In this document: one piece after another, positions 48,944-61,728 of the stretch
Layout of the letters: each line of letters starts with the position of its first letter
Position numbering within the stretch: the first letter of the stretch is position 1
Source: Theobroma cacao
Taxonomy: Eukaryota; Streptophyta; Magnoliopsida; Malvales; Malvaceae
Assembly: GCF_000208745.1 (NCBI RefSeq)
Contig: NC_030855.1
Span: forward strand, 11,270,913 to 11,334,912
Length of the DNA: 64,000 bases
Direction of reading: 5' to 3'
The notes under the pieces: generated by a model
Seen by the model: the letters and a program-made list of their open reading frames with translations, nothing else
Database searches by the model: none
Told to the model about the DNA's origin: nothing
Position numbers and translations under genes: made by a program

Positions 48944-50582
48944 CTCACATTTTTTGAGGGTTAATAGCCCTTAGCAACATTTGCAAGGTAAACCTTAACG
49001 CTAGGGGTCTCCAAACCCATTTTTAGCTCAAAATTCCATTTTTATGATTTTAATGCTTAAGTTTTGGGTTTTTATGGAAAAAGATGACATTTTTAGTTTT
49101 GAAATATTTTAGTATTAGATTTCTAGAACTGAAATGGTTGTTTTAATGCCTAGATATTTCTATGCATTGCTAAAGTGCAAGACTTTGTGTTTTTCTTAAG
49201 CATATAAGCTCATTTAATGTAAGGATAAAGGATTTATGGGTTTCTAAGCATTTATTTGGTTGAGTTGCAGTGGGTTTAAGCTAGAAATTGAAATTTAGCT
49301 GAATTTGAATAGTTTCGAAAGCACCGAAAGTGATTATTACGAGATTATAATTTTCGGTAATGATTGTGATGATTGTGGTATGATAAGAATGCTTGAAAAC
49401 TCCACGAATTTCACCGAAAAAGAGTTGTGATTGGAGTTAGGAATCGACTCAACAATTAGGTGAGTGGATACACCTTTTCAAGTATTTTGATATGTAAAGC
49501 TAGCATGATTTCTATGGAAATGATTGCTTTAGCATGTTGAAATAATGTTTTCATAAATGGTTTATCAATGGATTAGATTTGATATTGATTTTTGATGTGT
49601 TGATACAATGATTTTCAAATCATTTACGAATCTACTATGTACATAAATACTCTATTATATATTGGTTTTCAACAAAAGGGGACAAGTCCTTTTACGTTTA
49701 TAGTCCACTCGATTACTCTAACCTTCGGGCTAGTGTGGGTAAAAGATATTTCTATGGTTAAAGGATGAATGTTATTATGTGCATGTTAGATATGATGTAG
49801 CATGGTAAGAATGTTAGATGCATGAGTGTCCATTTATGAGAATAGGCATGATCATGATGTTGATGTGTGGTGGATATATGAGGTTCCATTTATGATGAAA
49901 TTAATGATATGACACATATACGTATGACATCAATGTGTGTAGAGGAGGTACGAATTCCCTTTCAAGATAAGATAAGAGATGTATGCCATGAGTTGTATGT
50001 GTTAAGGAAATTCATGTACACTATGGGCTATGCTTGGTTATGATTATGAAAATGTTGTATGTTCATGATGCAAGCTAAGGATGTGAATGATCTTGAGCTC
50101 AAGAGATCTTATGATGATTGTGGGTGAGGCTAATGTGCCAATTACACAACTATAATGATTGTTTATGCAAGGTGGACTAGATGGTAGCTAGGACTTTGTC
50201 CATTAATTGTCTGAGTGGGGTGGGGCCACTCGATAGATCATGGATGAGACCGATGTGTCATTCATGAAAGCACTCTAGGATCTCGAGATAGTATGGGTTA
50301 AACCACTATTTGCTTAAATGGGGAGGATCCACTCATTGATAGAATGATATGATGAATGAGGTTAATGAGTTTGAGAAATGAATGAATGAATATTGTTTGA
50401 TGCTTATGTTTAAATGCTTAGCTTATGATTAAATTATTATTGATAATGTCATTCACACTGAAATGTGGTGATTTTGGCTTGGTTAGGCAGAACCTTAGCC
50501 TAGTGAATGATCCCTCAATGTTAGAAGGACTTATGAATGGTTTAGGTTCATGATATTGTCTAGAAAATTGGATTTTGTGGCA

Positions 50583-50731
50583 GAAGTATCGATACATATG
50601 GAGCATGTATCGATACATTTTCAATAGAATGCTACAAGAGGTGTTCTGTGTGAAATGTATTGATACATTTTCAAAGGTATTGATAGATTTCTTGTATGTA
50701 TCAATACATTCCAGAGTGTATCGATAGATCT
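50583..50731. repeat. Second TATCGATA palindrome cluster in the same LTR
   Basis: At least six copies (for example gtatcgatacat at 50586 and 50607, tgtattgatacatt near 50656, tgtatcgatagatc near 50718). It lies in the downstream half of the LTR. Confidence 0.85.
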
Positions 50732-51568
50732 ATTGTAGTAAAGGATTTCCATATGGTTTTAAAGAGTTTTCAAGAATGAATGAGTTTCAATGACTTAAGC
50801 AAAGTTGATTTCTATGCAATGTAATTTAAATGATGTTTAAATGCTATGTTACATAACCATTATGGCAATGAGGAAGAATTTAAGAATCATATGTATTTAC
50901 AATAGCATGGTTACAAAAAACTCTCTCTCTTGGCTTGTTGCCTTCCTTGTAACCACTCATGGAGTGATTATGACTCATATGTTATTCTCTCTCATTATTT
51001 TTGTTGCTAATCAGTTATAGCACTCCTTTGGTAGCAGCCAGTGTCACAGAGATGTGATCCATTCATTCCTCATTGGTAGGTGTCTAGCAGCCACTTGATG
51101 CTTAACAAGTCAAGTCATGTTTTGTTGATGAGTCAATTTATGTTATGTTTATGTTTATAGACTATGAATGTGTTTTATGGATTATGAGTATGTTATGATA
51201 ATGTAGCCAAATGTTTGCACATATTACATTATGAATGTTCTGTTAAATGTATAAAGTGGCTCGATAGCCGATATGGACACCTGAGGATGTTGAGACATGT
51301 AAATGATATGGTGCATTGAGAACGTGGCACTTTAATGATACATGAAATGTTTGCAATTACAGTAATATGTTGAGAAGTGCCATATATGTGTAATGTTGCA
51401 TATGATGGTATTCATGAGTTGACATTGCATGCTTATAGATGTTTAAGTATGCTTTCGCATTGATGAATGTTTAATGATGAATGTTAAAGAGGCTTGCTTG
51501 GGCCTAGCGGGCTATACTAGTCTAAGTTCATGCGTCGGTCATGTTTCATCATAGAATGGGATGTGATA

Positions 51569-53439
51569 GTTAGCCAATGTTCTCAACAGTAGACCTTAAG
51601 CCACTTGACCAACTAGCACTAAACCTAATCCAAGAAAAGAAAGTAAGGAACATTGTAAGGCAATCACTCTTTGTAGTGGAAAAAAGATAAGTGAAAAAGA
51701 GCTAAGTGAAACAAATTTAAATTCTGAAAATTTGGTTAAGTTTGCTAAAAAAGAAACTAGAAAAGACATTGAAAAAGTACTTGAAAAAGATGTTGGAAAA
51801 GATGCTATGGTTGAAAACTCTGGTGAAAAATTAAGCGCAAAAAAATAAAAAATAAAGCCTTCATAAGCACCCCCACCTCTTTTTCCTTAACGTTTTCAAA
51901 AAGAAAAACTTGACAAACAATTATAGAAGTTTCTTGATGTATTTAAAATGCTGCATATTATTATTCCTTTTGTTGAAGCTTTGGAACAAATGCCAAGTTA
52001 TACTATTCCTTGCACTATTAATGCTTTTTGTTTTAGTAAAGCTTTATGCGATTTGGGTGTAAGTATAAATTTGATGAGGCTTTTCATTTATCTCGGTTTT
52101 GGAGAGATTAAGGCTACTTTTGTGACTCTACAACTTGCTGATCGATCCCTCACTTATCTTATGGCATTGTGGAAGATGTTTTGGTAAAAGTTGGTAAGTT
52201 TATTTTTTCAGTAGATTTTATTGTACTTGACATGGAAAAAGATCATGAAATACTGATCATTCTTAGGAGACCATTCTTACGCATTGCTAGAGCTCTCATT
52301 GTTGTGGAAAAAGGTGAACTTACCTTAAGGGTTGAAGACCAAGAGGTAACATTTAATATTTTTCAATGAGAATGATGAGTGTTTTTCAATTAATGTGGTG
52401 GAGAGCATTACCAATGATGTGTTTATTGAGAATTATTCTAATGATCCACTTGAAGCATCTTTAATTTCTTCTTGTGATATTATTGATGACAAAGTTCTTG
52501 AACATGCTAATTATTTGGATGCTTCATCACGTCCTCCCAAAATTTCAATTTGAGTATTTGGAATTACCAACTTTAACTTTACCAACCAAGCATTCTATCG
52601 AAGAACCTCCCACACTTGAGCTAAAGCCATTGCCTAACCATCTAAGGTATGCTTTTTTGGGAAATTCATCTATTAGTAATTATTTCTTCTTCTCTTAGTA
52701 ATATGCAGGAAAATAAACTCCTTCATGTTTTGAGAGAATACAAGAAAGCAATTGCAGGGACCATTGTTGACATCAAAGGAATTAGTTCATCTATTTGCAT
52801 GCATAAAATTCTTTTGGAAGAAAACCACAAGGCAACCTTTGAGCATCAATATTGATTAAATCTGATAATGAAAGAGGTGGTAAAGAAAGAAATTATCAAG
52901 TGGTTAGATGCTAGTATTGTCTATCCTATTTTGGATAGTTCATGGGTAAGTCTAGTCTAATGTGTGCCAAAGAAAAGAGGTATGACTATAATTTCTAATG
53001 AAAATAATGAGCTCATTCCTACTAAAATTGTGATTGGTTGGAAGGTATGTATGGACCATGGAAAGTTGAACAACGCCACTAGAGAAGATCACTTTCCACT
53101 CCCTTTTATTGATTAGATGCTTGATAAACTAGCAAGTAAGGATTTTTATTTCTTTTTGGATGGTTATTCTGGTTATAATCAAATTGCCATTACTCTTGAA
53201 GACCAAGAAAAAACCACCTTTACTTGTCCTTATGGGACTTTTGCTTTTCAAAGAATGCCTTTTAGGCTTTAGAATGCTCCAGCCATTTTTCAAAGATGTA
53301 TGATGGTAATTTTTCTAATATGGTTGAAAAGTGCTTGTAAGTATTTATGGATGATTTTTCAGTTTTTGGGGATAATTTTGATGATTGTCTATTTAATCTT
53401 GATAGAGTCCTTAAAAGATGTGAAGAAACTAATTGGTTT
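51569..53439 (+). pseudogene. pol: Athila gag end, protease and reverse transcriptase, decayed
   Basis: The protease processes the polyprotein and the reverse transcriptase copies the element RNA. After the LTR insertion the gag tail continues. The aspartic protease is at about 51945-52370, with the active-site phrase 'DLGVSINLM' and 'LTLRVEDQEVTFN' at its end. The reverse transcriptase follows from about 52860, with 'VPKKRG', 'DHFPLPFID', 'FLDGYSGYNQIAI', 'TCPYGTFAFQRMPF' and the catalytic FMDD box ('FMDDFSVFG', about 53344). Stops and at least three frameshifts make it non-functional. It is cut at 53439 by another LTR, so RNase H and integrase are missing. Confidence 0.93.
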
Positions 53440-56400
53440 TGTAATGACCTCTATCCTGATTGTTACCGGTGTCTGAGACTTGTGAGTAAACCCATCCAAT
53501 CCCAAACAAGCCTTACTAGAAATACCGATTAGCTCACTATATACGATCACCATTCCATATTAGTGCTTAAACCATATACTTTCGTATCATAACTTGAACC
53601 ATAATTATAATAATCAATTTAACCTTTATAACATATAATCATAAGTATATACAATGAGGTCTAAAGTCTCCAGTTTAATACTTATACCAAGGCCACTATC
53701 CATTTACAATTAAATGAACAAAGTGCTACGACCCGACCTCTAGTAGCGGAGTGACTTGGAATGAAATGCTATGAGATGCCTTTACCTATCTACGATGGAT
53801 TGTAAGTGTCGATGATTGCATGCTAGGCCGATCACTATTTGCAAAAGGGAAATAAGGGGGTGAGTCTCACAGACTTAGTGATCATCGGCTCCGTGAGCAG
53901 GGAATAGATGGGAAACAAGCAATAAGCAGATCATTTGAATACAAAACGCTAATCTTATAAACCAAACCACAGGAAGGATATTTGTGCCTTGTGAAAATAA
54001 TATCGTAAAACCATAATACAATGCTTTCTTTGGCAAAACAGTGCCGAAAATAGGTGTAATAGAAAGAGTTTCAATTATCGAAAATATCATTTGCCATCAA
54101 AATATGAAATACAGTGTAAAGGTATGCACGCTCCCAAAATGTGTGGCATGTAAAGAAATCAAAGTGTATAGCTACATAACCCAACTCATAATTGTCAAGT
54201 AAGCACGGAAAGCTTTTATTTAAAGGGGAGCTGTAGAGAAAATCTGAACCCTCCACCATGCAAAAGAGTACGCGTCGAAAAACTCACAAGGCTCTCTAGT
54301 AGGAAAGTATAATATCAACACGTGGACCCACTTCCATGTAATAATAATCTGAGAGTCTCACTCCACAGGATTCCCATAGCCATGGCAGTCTCCACGATGT
54401 TGGTTGACATCGGAGAATTAAGTGGTTGCAACCGCGTATATCACTGTGGCCTAGCCACGTATAATATCACAGGTCGTGGCCCTTGCCATACTTAATCGCC
54501 TATCAACGACCCAAAGGTTCTCTAGCTAGAGGTCACTTATGCACGAGGGTCACAATTAATCGAAGTGACAGCCGGCCTACTCTCGACTCATTTGGTTTGT
54601 CAAAACCATTTTCAAAAATTAAATTGAGGTTTCCAAGTCTTTTGCTTAAAACCATTTGAAAACAAGGTTCAATAACCTTTCAAATTACTTTTCACATAAA
54701 AAGGCATGGTGTATTCTCTTATACAAAGATCGGACCAAAACCGGTGCTAAAAACTTGAATTCTAAGTCATTTAACAATTGCATTTAAACTATGCATATCA
54801 CATCAAAATACAAGGCACAAATTTCAAATACAAAACAGTATAAAAGGCTTGTTTTCCGATTTCTAAAAAGCTTTACGTATATAGCTCATCTATAGATATA
54901 TCCGAAACAATTTTCAAAACAACTTGCATCCACAATTTCCTACGAGTTCTACCAGCTCATGCTTTCCACAATAATAGTGTATAAATCATTATAAATCCAT
55001 TTAGAAATCACCTGTCGAGGTTAATAGCTCATGCTTTCCACAATTGCCTTTAATGAAATTTGGTAATGTTTATAAAATGTATAACATTATGTACTATGAA
55101 AATTTTTGAAATAGGCACCCCTTACTCACCTTACAATAGCGAAATACTACATCACTATTAGTTCAGAGACTTATCTAGCTATTTCTACTTACCAGTCGCT
55201 CGTTATTTTTTCCGGCACGCCACCATAGTACATTATCTTTACTTTTGCACTTCCTAGCAACAATCCAAATTCAATATCTTTAGTATACATCATTTCTACT
55301 TTTCTTTTTCATTCAATCATGAATTCTTATTCAGCTAACTTATATCTTGACACATTTTTACCAAAGTTGCCTTTATCCTTTACTTGCGTAATTCTTTAAA
55401 TTATAATTACCAGTAACTTATTTATGACTCTAGCACCTATATTAACATTTTCTAGCCATTTTCATTCAAATTGGTCTTATATTTTCACACATAACCCACA
55501 AATATGGCAGCAACAATCATTCTCACTTTCACTCAATTATTTCTAAGTTTACATGCATCATTATCTATCTAACTTTCAATACTTTGCTTCTCAATCCTCC
55601 ATCCACATTCTTCCTTTTTCATTTCTTTCAAACAACATGCCATACAAACTTAACCATTTTTCAACTACACAACAATAACTATTTCTCAGGATTTCTCAAC
55701 TATACTTAAAACATAATTCGTTTTTACCTTCATGGTTGTTTGACTCGTACGTGCACTCCATTGTTCCTTCAAAACATTAATCATCAAGCTGCTGCCAAAA
55801 TGATTCACACATTATTTCTCCAAAAATTTAACCAACAGTGAGCTTAAAACACAAAAAACCTTACCTTTCCTTGCTTGAATCACAAAACCAAGCTTTTTTT
55901 TTCTTCCTTTCTCTCTTTTTCTTTCTCTTTCTTTCTTTCCTGTCTCCTTTCTTCCAACTGATCTCATCATTTTCTTTCCAAGAGTACGGTTTTCCTTGCA
56001 AAACAAAGCCATTTTTCTTTTCAAATGCATGGTGGCAAGGTTGAATGGCATGGGAGCATGAAGGAGAAGAAGAAAATATCTGTTCGGTGAAGATAAGAAC
56101 CGGCCATGGGAGAAGGATGAAGAGTCAAAGCTTCCTTTGGACACTTTGACCAAACTAATGCAAAATTACCATTTTGCCTTCTAAGGTTTTCACCCCTTTT
56201 AATTGTATCCTCCCACAATCTTTTAATTCTAATTTCTTTCCATTTCTCTTCCTTAACACTCGTACCAAAAAAATAACAGGTTTATGCTTCAACGCGGTAT
56301 CATCGTAATATTTAAATATTTACTTATCCGCGCTAGCTTTATTTAATATAGACATGCAGGCCCCATTAACGTCATTTTTCTTTGAAATTTCCTCGTTCTT

Positions 56401-56729
56401 CTTCTCCCCCACTTAAATTGACCATATACTCTTTCTTCATGGAAAATTTTGACACTAAATAAAATATTAATATTTTAATATTATTTTACTCTAAAATTTT
56501 TTCACATGTCTCCTTGACACCCAAAACGTCATATTATGCCCCGATTCACTTTTTATCTCGCTAATTCATCCTCAATAAAAATATTATTATCTTATTGTTA
56601 TTCTTCATGTGCAAAATATTTTTCTCCAAACTATTCCTTTCACCTTTCTTTGCTTTTAAACACTCTAACTAGCCTCAATTGGCATCCGATAAGCTTTATT
56701 ACCAACATATCAAAGTACGAGGTATTATA
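53440..56729 (-). repeat. 3' LTR of a Gypsy-like long-LTR element, minus
   Basis: The plus strand begins TGTAATGACC and ends GAGGTATTATA. The right part (from about 55180) is clearly homologous to 59090-60845 and, in reverse, to 45949-47300. The left part is more diverged but keeps landmarks such as agcggagtgact. A purine-rich tract follows at 56730 on the element strand, so this is a 3' LTR with internal sequence to its right. The flanks do not form a target duplication. Confidence 0.75.
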
Positions 56730-56745
56730 GTCTCCCCCACTTAAA
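56730..56745 (-). other. Polypurine tract of the long-LTR element
   Basis: The minus strand reads ttttaagtgggggagac next to the LTR start TATAATACC. Confidence 0.75.
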
Positions 56746-57721
56746 ATAAATTCATCATCTAATTCAAATCAACATAAGGTGAATAGTCAAAGTTCTAAGA
56801 TTCTGCCACTTCACTTTCGTCGGACATTCCTAACATAGTATCTTAGTTTATAAATTATATCGTCTTCCAATCCTTATAGAAAACTTGACAATGCCATAGT
56901 ATATACAATTATGCGTATTACGCTTCTTGAATCACATCAACACTATTCTTCATCTTATAAAGAGAATTCAAATATGATAAAATCCTGGTCACACCTCAAT
57001 TAATCATCCTTAAATCATCAATTATGCATGGTCACATAACCATCCACAATTCCTCATGATTTCTAGGCTCATATGAATAATCATCAATTATTCATGTTCA
57101 TGAATACTTGAGTATTAGGGAAATAAATTGAATATCCATTTCAATGCTCATTTATTCTAGGCTCATGATTTCTTTCCTAATATTTGATCTATAAAGGATC
57201 TTTAACAATTTGTGTTGAGCTTATAATTTCTTAAGGGCGAGTCAATCATTGTCCTTGATATCATAAGGAATTCAGATCTTTAACAACAAGGTTTGGTGAG
57301 ATTCAACATTTGGTGTTCTTCGCTATCGATAACATATTTCTAAACACCAAAATAGATATTGTGCCTTATATTGCTTCTCACTTAAACTTTAATGTTGAAA
57401 TGCATAATTGGTATCAAGCCTTAAGTTTTCTCAATTAGCGTCTAGCTTTAAAATTAGCATCAAGCTTTATAATTGTCTCTTATCTCTTGAGCTTTAAATT
57501 GATCATATCTTTCTTAAATGTTTTAAGCCTTGAAGTTGATATGCTTGGAATGCTGAGTGATACATGCAGTCTTTACTAATGCTTTACCAATTGATATAAT
57601 GAGCTTTAAAATGATTCCATCTCTCATAATTAATATTGTGCTTTTACAAAGGGATAGATTTTACTTATATCTATCAATTGGTATATTGAGCTTTAACACT
57701 TGGTATTGGAGTTCAAACATG
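56746..57721. other. Truncated internal sequence, passing into Copia spacer
   Basis: The first 230 bases or so look like the 3' internal end of the long-LTR element, with no frame preserved. From about 57000 the sequence matches, in reverse orientation, the Copia spacer near 3180-4000 (for example the catgagcc...aataaatgag block at 57140-57170 against 3840-3865). The junction near 56990 is a rearrangement point and is placed only approximately. Confidence 0.55.
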
Positions 57722-58542
57722 GCTTATGTCACAACCCAATTTTCAGGCCATGACCGGCTCAAGGGACCAATGGGCTCAGCCCACCAAGCCCAAGCAAGCC
57801 TACTTACATGATCTTATACATTAATCCATATCCTTTAGAATTCGAAATTCATAATGCTCAATTACAATTCCTTTGAAAACAACTCATAAAACCCAGTCAT
57901 GTATTCATAATGGCATCATCAACCATTAGATACATACATATAATTTGACAAGTGAATCTCAGCATTTCACAACAAATAGTCATATACATGTAATTAGAAC
58001 TTGACCATCAGCGGAGTGACTCTGGGCATGATTGATAACACTTAGTGTCACGTTAAACCTACTGAGCAATGTATAGGGAAGAACACCTCGTCCTAAGATC
58101 CAACCACCTTTAACTCAGGAAACCTAAAACATGAATTTTAAAAACGTGAGTACAAACTCAGTGAGTGAACATAGGAAGGGAACAAGCAATTACAAGGAAT
58201 GATTTAGAAATCATGATGCACTTAAGTTCGAAAACAGTGCAACCTAGTTCAAGTTCTTATTAAAATCTTTCCATCAACCCCGAGTTATTAAATCATTTCA
58301 TAATAAAGGAACCATATTTAGTAGAAAATCGGAAAGAGAGGAAATTTCCAGCAATCATCCAAGCAAGGCAGTATAAATAGAATGTTCTTGTTGCAATAAA
58401 ATCAATTCACATGTAAATGGGAAATTTTCAAGATTTATCATGCCATACAATCATATATTATAATCATAATCTTTCTATTGCATATACATATGCTTAAGCA
58501 TATATCAATTAATATACCACGACACCTCATCCAGCTCATGTA

Positions 58543-58848
58543 CATCATCACCGGCATGTGCACTGCCCACTCCACACATGTAACGTTGTAATTATCATGA
58601 CAGCATCATTACCGGCATGTGCACTGCCCATTCCGCAAATGCACGGTTGTAATTATCACAACAACATCATTATCGGCATGTGCACTACCCACTCCGCACA
58701 TGCACTGTTGTAATTATCACGACAGCATCATTATCGGCATGTGCACTGCCCAATCCGCACATGCACGGTTGTAATTATCACGACATCATCATTACCGACA
58801 TGTGCACTGCCCACTCCGCACATGCACGGTTGTATTTGTCACACAATG
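58543..58848. repeat. 61-bp minisatellite in the LTR, five copies
   Basis: The marker (c/t)cggcatgtgcact recurs at 58551, 58612, 58673, 58734 and 58795 (ccgacatgtg in the last), exactly 61 bases apart. Units also share ttgtaattatcacgac. Few differences between copies suggest recent expansion or homogenisation. Confidence 0.97.
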
Positions 58849-58866
58849 GTACCATTTATGACATAG

Positions 58867-58887
58867 TATATATATATATATATATAT
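58867..58887. repeat. (TA)n microsatellite
   Basis: About ten TA units directly after the 61-bp array. Confidence 0.95.
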
Positions 58888-59360
58888 CATTATACAGAAA
58901 CATATGAATTCATCACACTATCCATTTTATAACATAAAAACATTTCATAAGGGCTTGTTCCCATTCAAGTTTTTGAAGAAAAACCAATAAAACGTTTTAG
59001 AGGATTCAATCAAACATAAACGTGTATATCCCAAGACATTTTAATGCAAGTTCACTCACCTGGCAACAATGAGATTTTAAGTTGCTATTTGTTCGGAGGT
59101 GTCTCTAACTATTTTCACTCGTCGGTCACTAGTTATTTTCTCTGGCATGCCACCACATTTCTCTAACTTTATCTTTGCACTTCCTAGCAAAAATATGAAC
59201 TCAATATATTTAATTACATACATATATGGGCAGCAGTTCAATCAATTAATCGTTACTCAAATTTATATTTTCATCCTATCATGAAACCATCTTCAATTAA
59301 CTCACATCTTAATACATTTTTACCAAAATTACTTACATCCATTGCTTACGAAATTCCTTA

Positions 59361-59474
59361 GATTATATCACCGGTAACTTATTTATGATGTCACGTTTAG
59401 ATTATATCACCGGCAACTTATTTATGATGTCACGTTTAGATTATATCACCGGTAACTTATTTATGATGTCACGT
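59361..59474. repeat. 39-bp tandem triplicate
   Basis: Units at 59361-59399, 59400-59438 and 59439-59474, each starting gattatatcaccgg(t/c)aac, differ by a single base over the shared length. Confidence 0.97.
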
Positions 59475-60850
59475 GCCTACTTCAACCTTTCTAAATAATT
59501 TTCACCCAAATCCATCTTATATTTCCACACATAATCCACATATATGGTAGCAACAATTATTCTCACTTTCACTCGATTATTTCCTAGTTTACACGCATCG
59601 TTATTTATCTAACTTTCAATACTTTGTTTTTCAATCCTCCATCCACAATATTCCTTTTTTATTTCTTTCAAACAACATGCCATACAATCTTAACAATTTT
59701 CAACTAGCTTAGGCAAATAAATCCTTTCAACAACCATAATTCCTCACAATATTCAACTAACCGTAGGCTTTAAAACATAGTGTTAAGCTTACTGTTTTCC
59801 TTTTCCACTTTGAGTCCTTCATGTACCCATGGGTTTATTGGCTTACATGTTACCAATTTTTCTCCAATCAAGCCAATCTTTGCTGCCACAAGACATTTCT
59901 TTAAGTCACTAACTCATTTTCAAAGACTACTCAAGCCAAAAACAAGAATTCTTACTGTTCCTTGCTTGAATCACCAAAACAAAGCTTTTTCTTTCTTGTC
60001 CTCAAGGGATTTAGTGTGCTGGAAATTGGGGTTAAAGGCTGTAAATTTAATGCTCAAGAAGTTTGGAGAAGAAAGGAAAAGAAAACATGGAAAGGAAAGT
60101 GAAAAAAACTTGATTTCATGGTGGATAAAGAGAAAATGGCATGGAAGCTTCAAGAATGGCATGGAGCATGGATGAAGAAGAAGAAAAATCTGCTGGGGGA
60201 AAGGATAAGGTCGGTCTTGGCCTAAAAAAATTAGAGTAAACCAATATTCACATAAAAATTACCGTTTTACCTTTTTTTGTTTCCTTCCATTTTAATTTAG
60301 TCCTCCCAACACTCATTTAACTCCAGTTTCCTTCTATTACCTTCTCCTACAAATGCACAAACAAAGTATGGAGTTTGTACTTCAACACGATGTCCCCATA
60401 ATATTTAAAATATTTATTTGCCCGCGCTATCTTTACTTAATAAAGACACGCGACTCCATTAACGTTAATTTTCTCCAAAAATCCTCTCATTCTTATTCTC
60501 CCCCATTTAGATTGATCATATACTCCTTCTTCATGAAAAATTTTGACACTGAATAAAATATTAATATTTTAATATTATTTAATTTCAAAAATTTCCTTTT
60601 GTCTCCTCTTATCCCCTTGGTACCCAAAATACCTTATTATGCCTCAATTAAATTCCGAATCACTTTTTATCTTGCAAATTCTTCTCCGATAAAAATATTA
60701 TTATTTTATTATTATTTTCTCGTGTGTGAAATATTTTATCTTAAACTATTCCTTTCATCTTTCATCATTTCTGAACATTATAATTAACCTCAATTGGCAT
60801 CCGATAATCTTTATTAGTCACCATATCAAAGTACGGGGTATTATAGCTTA

Positions 60851-61201
60851 TGTGCTTATTGAACATCTTTATGATCATCTTTGTTAGACTTCATAATCGT
60901 TATGCGCACATTTTGCTTATAGTATATATACCTGTGGTTAAGTGCATATATATGATGACTTGGTGACTTTATGGTTACATATTCATGGTCTTCATGCTTA
61001 TATTCTTGATGGATTTTGCTAATCATTATTTCTTGAGCTTAAGTGTTTAATGCTCACTCTTCTTAACCTTTTTGATATAACAAAAAAGGGGAGAAGGTTT
61101 GTGAGCAAATTTAATTTTATGCATATGTTGAGGGGGAGATTTTAAAATCATTTCAAATGCAAATTATGCTCATAGTTTTGTCATATCAAAAAGGGGGAGA
61201 T
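60851..61201 (+). other. Copia 3' internal region with several polypurine tracts
   Basis: This continues the Copia spacer interrupted by the solo LTR. No frame is supported. Purine tracts occur at 61082-61097 (aaaaaaggggagaagg), 61129-61139 (tgagggggaga) and 61188-61200 (aaaaagggggaga). The last directly precedes an LTR-like TGTTAGC. Confidence 0.65.
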
Positions 61202-61300
61202 TGTTAGCTTTAAAATTATTATAGTTTTGATTATGACAAAATGATCAAATTTACTTGAGCATTATTTGAGTAATCCTTGACAATTTCTTGAAATGATTGA
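61202..61300 (+). repeat. Start of an LTR of the 379-20851 Copia family, truncated
   Basis: TGTTAGCTTTAAAATTATTA and the following bases match the LTR start at 1943 and 20851 (minus strand), including gttttgat(t)atgac and gagtaatccttga. Similarity fades after about 100 bases, so only the beginning of the LTR is present. Confidence 0.65.
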
Positions 61301-61728
61301 AATCCCATACACTTGTTCTTACATTGAAACAAGCTTGACTCTTGAAGTTATTGAACTATGTCTATAAGCTTGTATGACTTAGGTGTATGAGTGCTTATGA
61401 TTCTTATTCATTAAAGTTTGATTTAAAGATTAAAGAAAAATCTTGATACACTCATTAAGGAGGAGTTTTGAATATCTTGTTTAATGATGAAAAAGAAAAA
61501 GGAGAGAAGGAAGACTAAATCAAATAGAGTTAAATAGGTCTTCATGTTTAATTTATGTGTGTGATGCTCAATTTTGGTTTTGTTGAATATTATGTAAAGA
61601 AAAGTAGATGCATTGACTAAGGGGGAGCACCTCATTATGCATAAAGATTTGAAGCATTCATATTGAGCATAGACATTGCATCTTAATCTTGGAGTGTTTT
61701 GTGATCATAAAAAATAAGAGATAGAGAA
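61301..61728 (+). other. 3' internal end of a second-family Copia element
   Basis: Non-coding. Purine tracts at 61457-61466 (aaggaggagt), 61618-61628 (taagggggagc) and 61711-61728 (aaaataagagatagagaa, next to the LTR) suit the last internal bases of a Copia element. Confidence 0.6.

Larger units (their letters stand above)
45670..51568 (+). repeat. Solo LTR, Gypsy-like long family, TSD gttag, with a nested LTR
   Basis: Starts TGTGAAATCCC and ends GGGATGTGATA, where the last dinucleotide is TA in place of CA. Perfect duplications gttag are at 45665-45669 and 51569-51573. Without the nested 45949-48748 LTR it is about 3.1 kb. TATAAATAG is at 48935-48943. Its last 90 bases resemble those of 45949-48748 ('gcttgcttgggcc...ggtcatg'). 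Confidence 0.92.
57727..60845 (-). repeat. Solo LTR (3.1 kb), Gypsy-like long family, TSD gctta
   Basis: The plus strand starts TGTCACAACCC and ends GGGGTATTATA. Perfect duplications gctta are at 57722-57726 and 60846-60850. It contains a 61-bp minisatellite, a (TA)n run (58867-58887) and a 39-bp triplicate. The open frame at 59780-60175 lies inside the LTR and is not supported as a gene. Confidence 0.92.

Noticed and set aside
53347..53532. The open frame following the FMDD box as a continuous protein
   Set aside because: From 53440 the frame runs into an inserted LTR, so the second half is not reverse transcriptase.
59780..60175. A 131-codon frame in the solo LTR at 57727-60845
   Set aside because: The frame is plus while the LTR is minus; homologous LTRs break it and no domain is seen.
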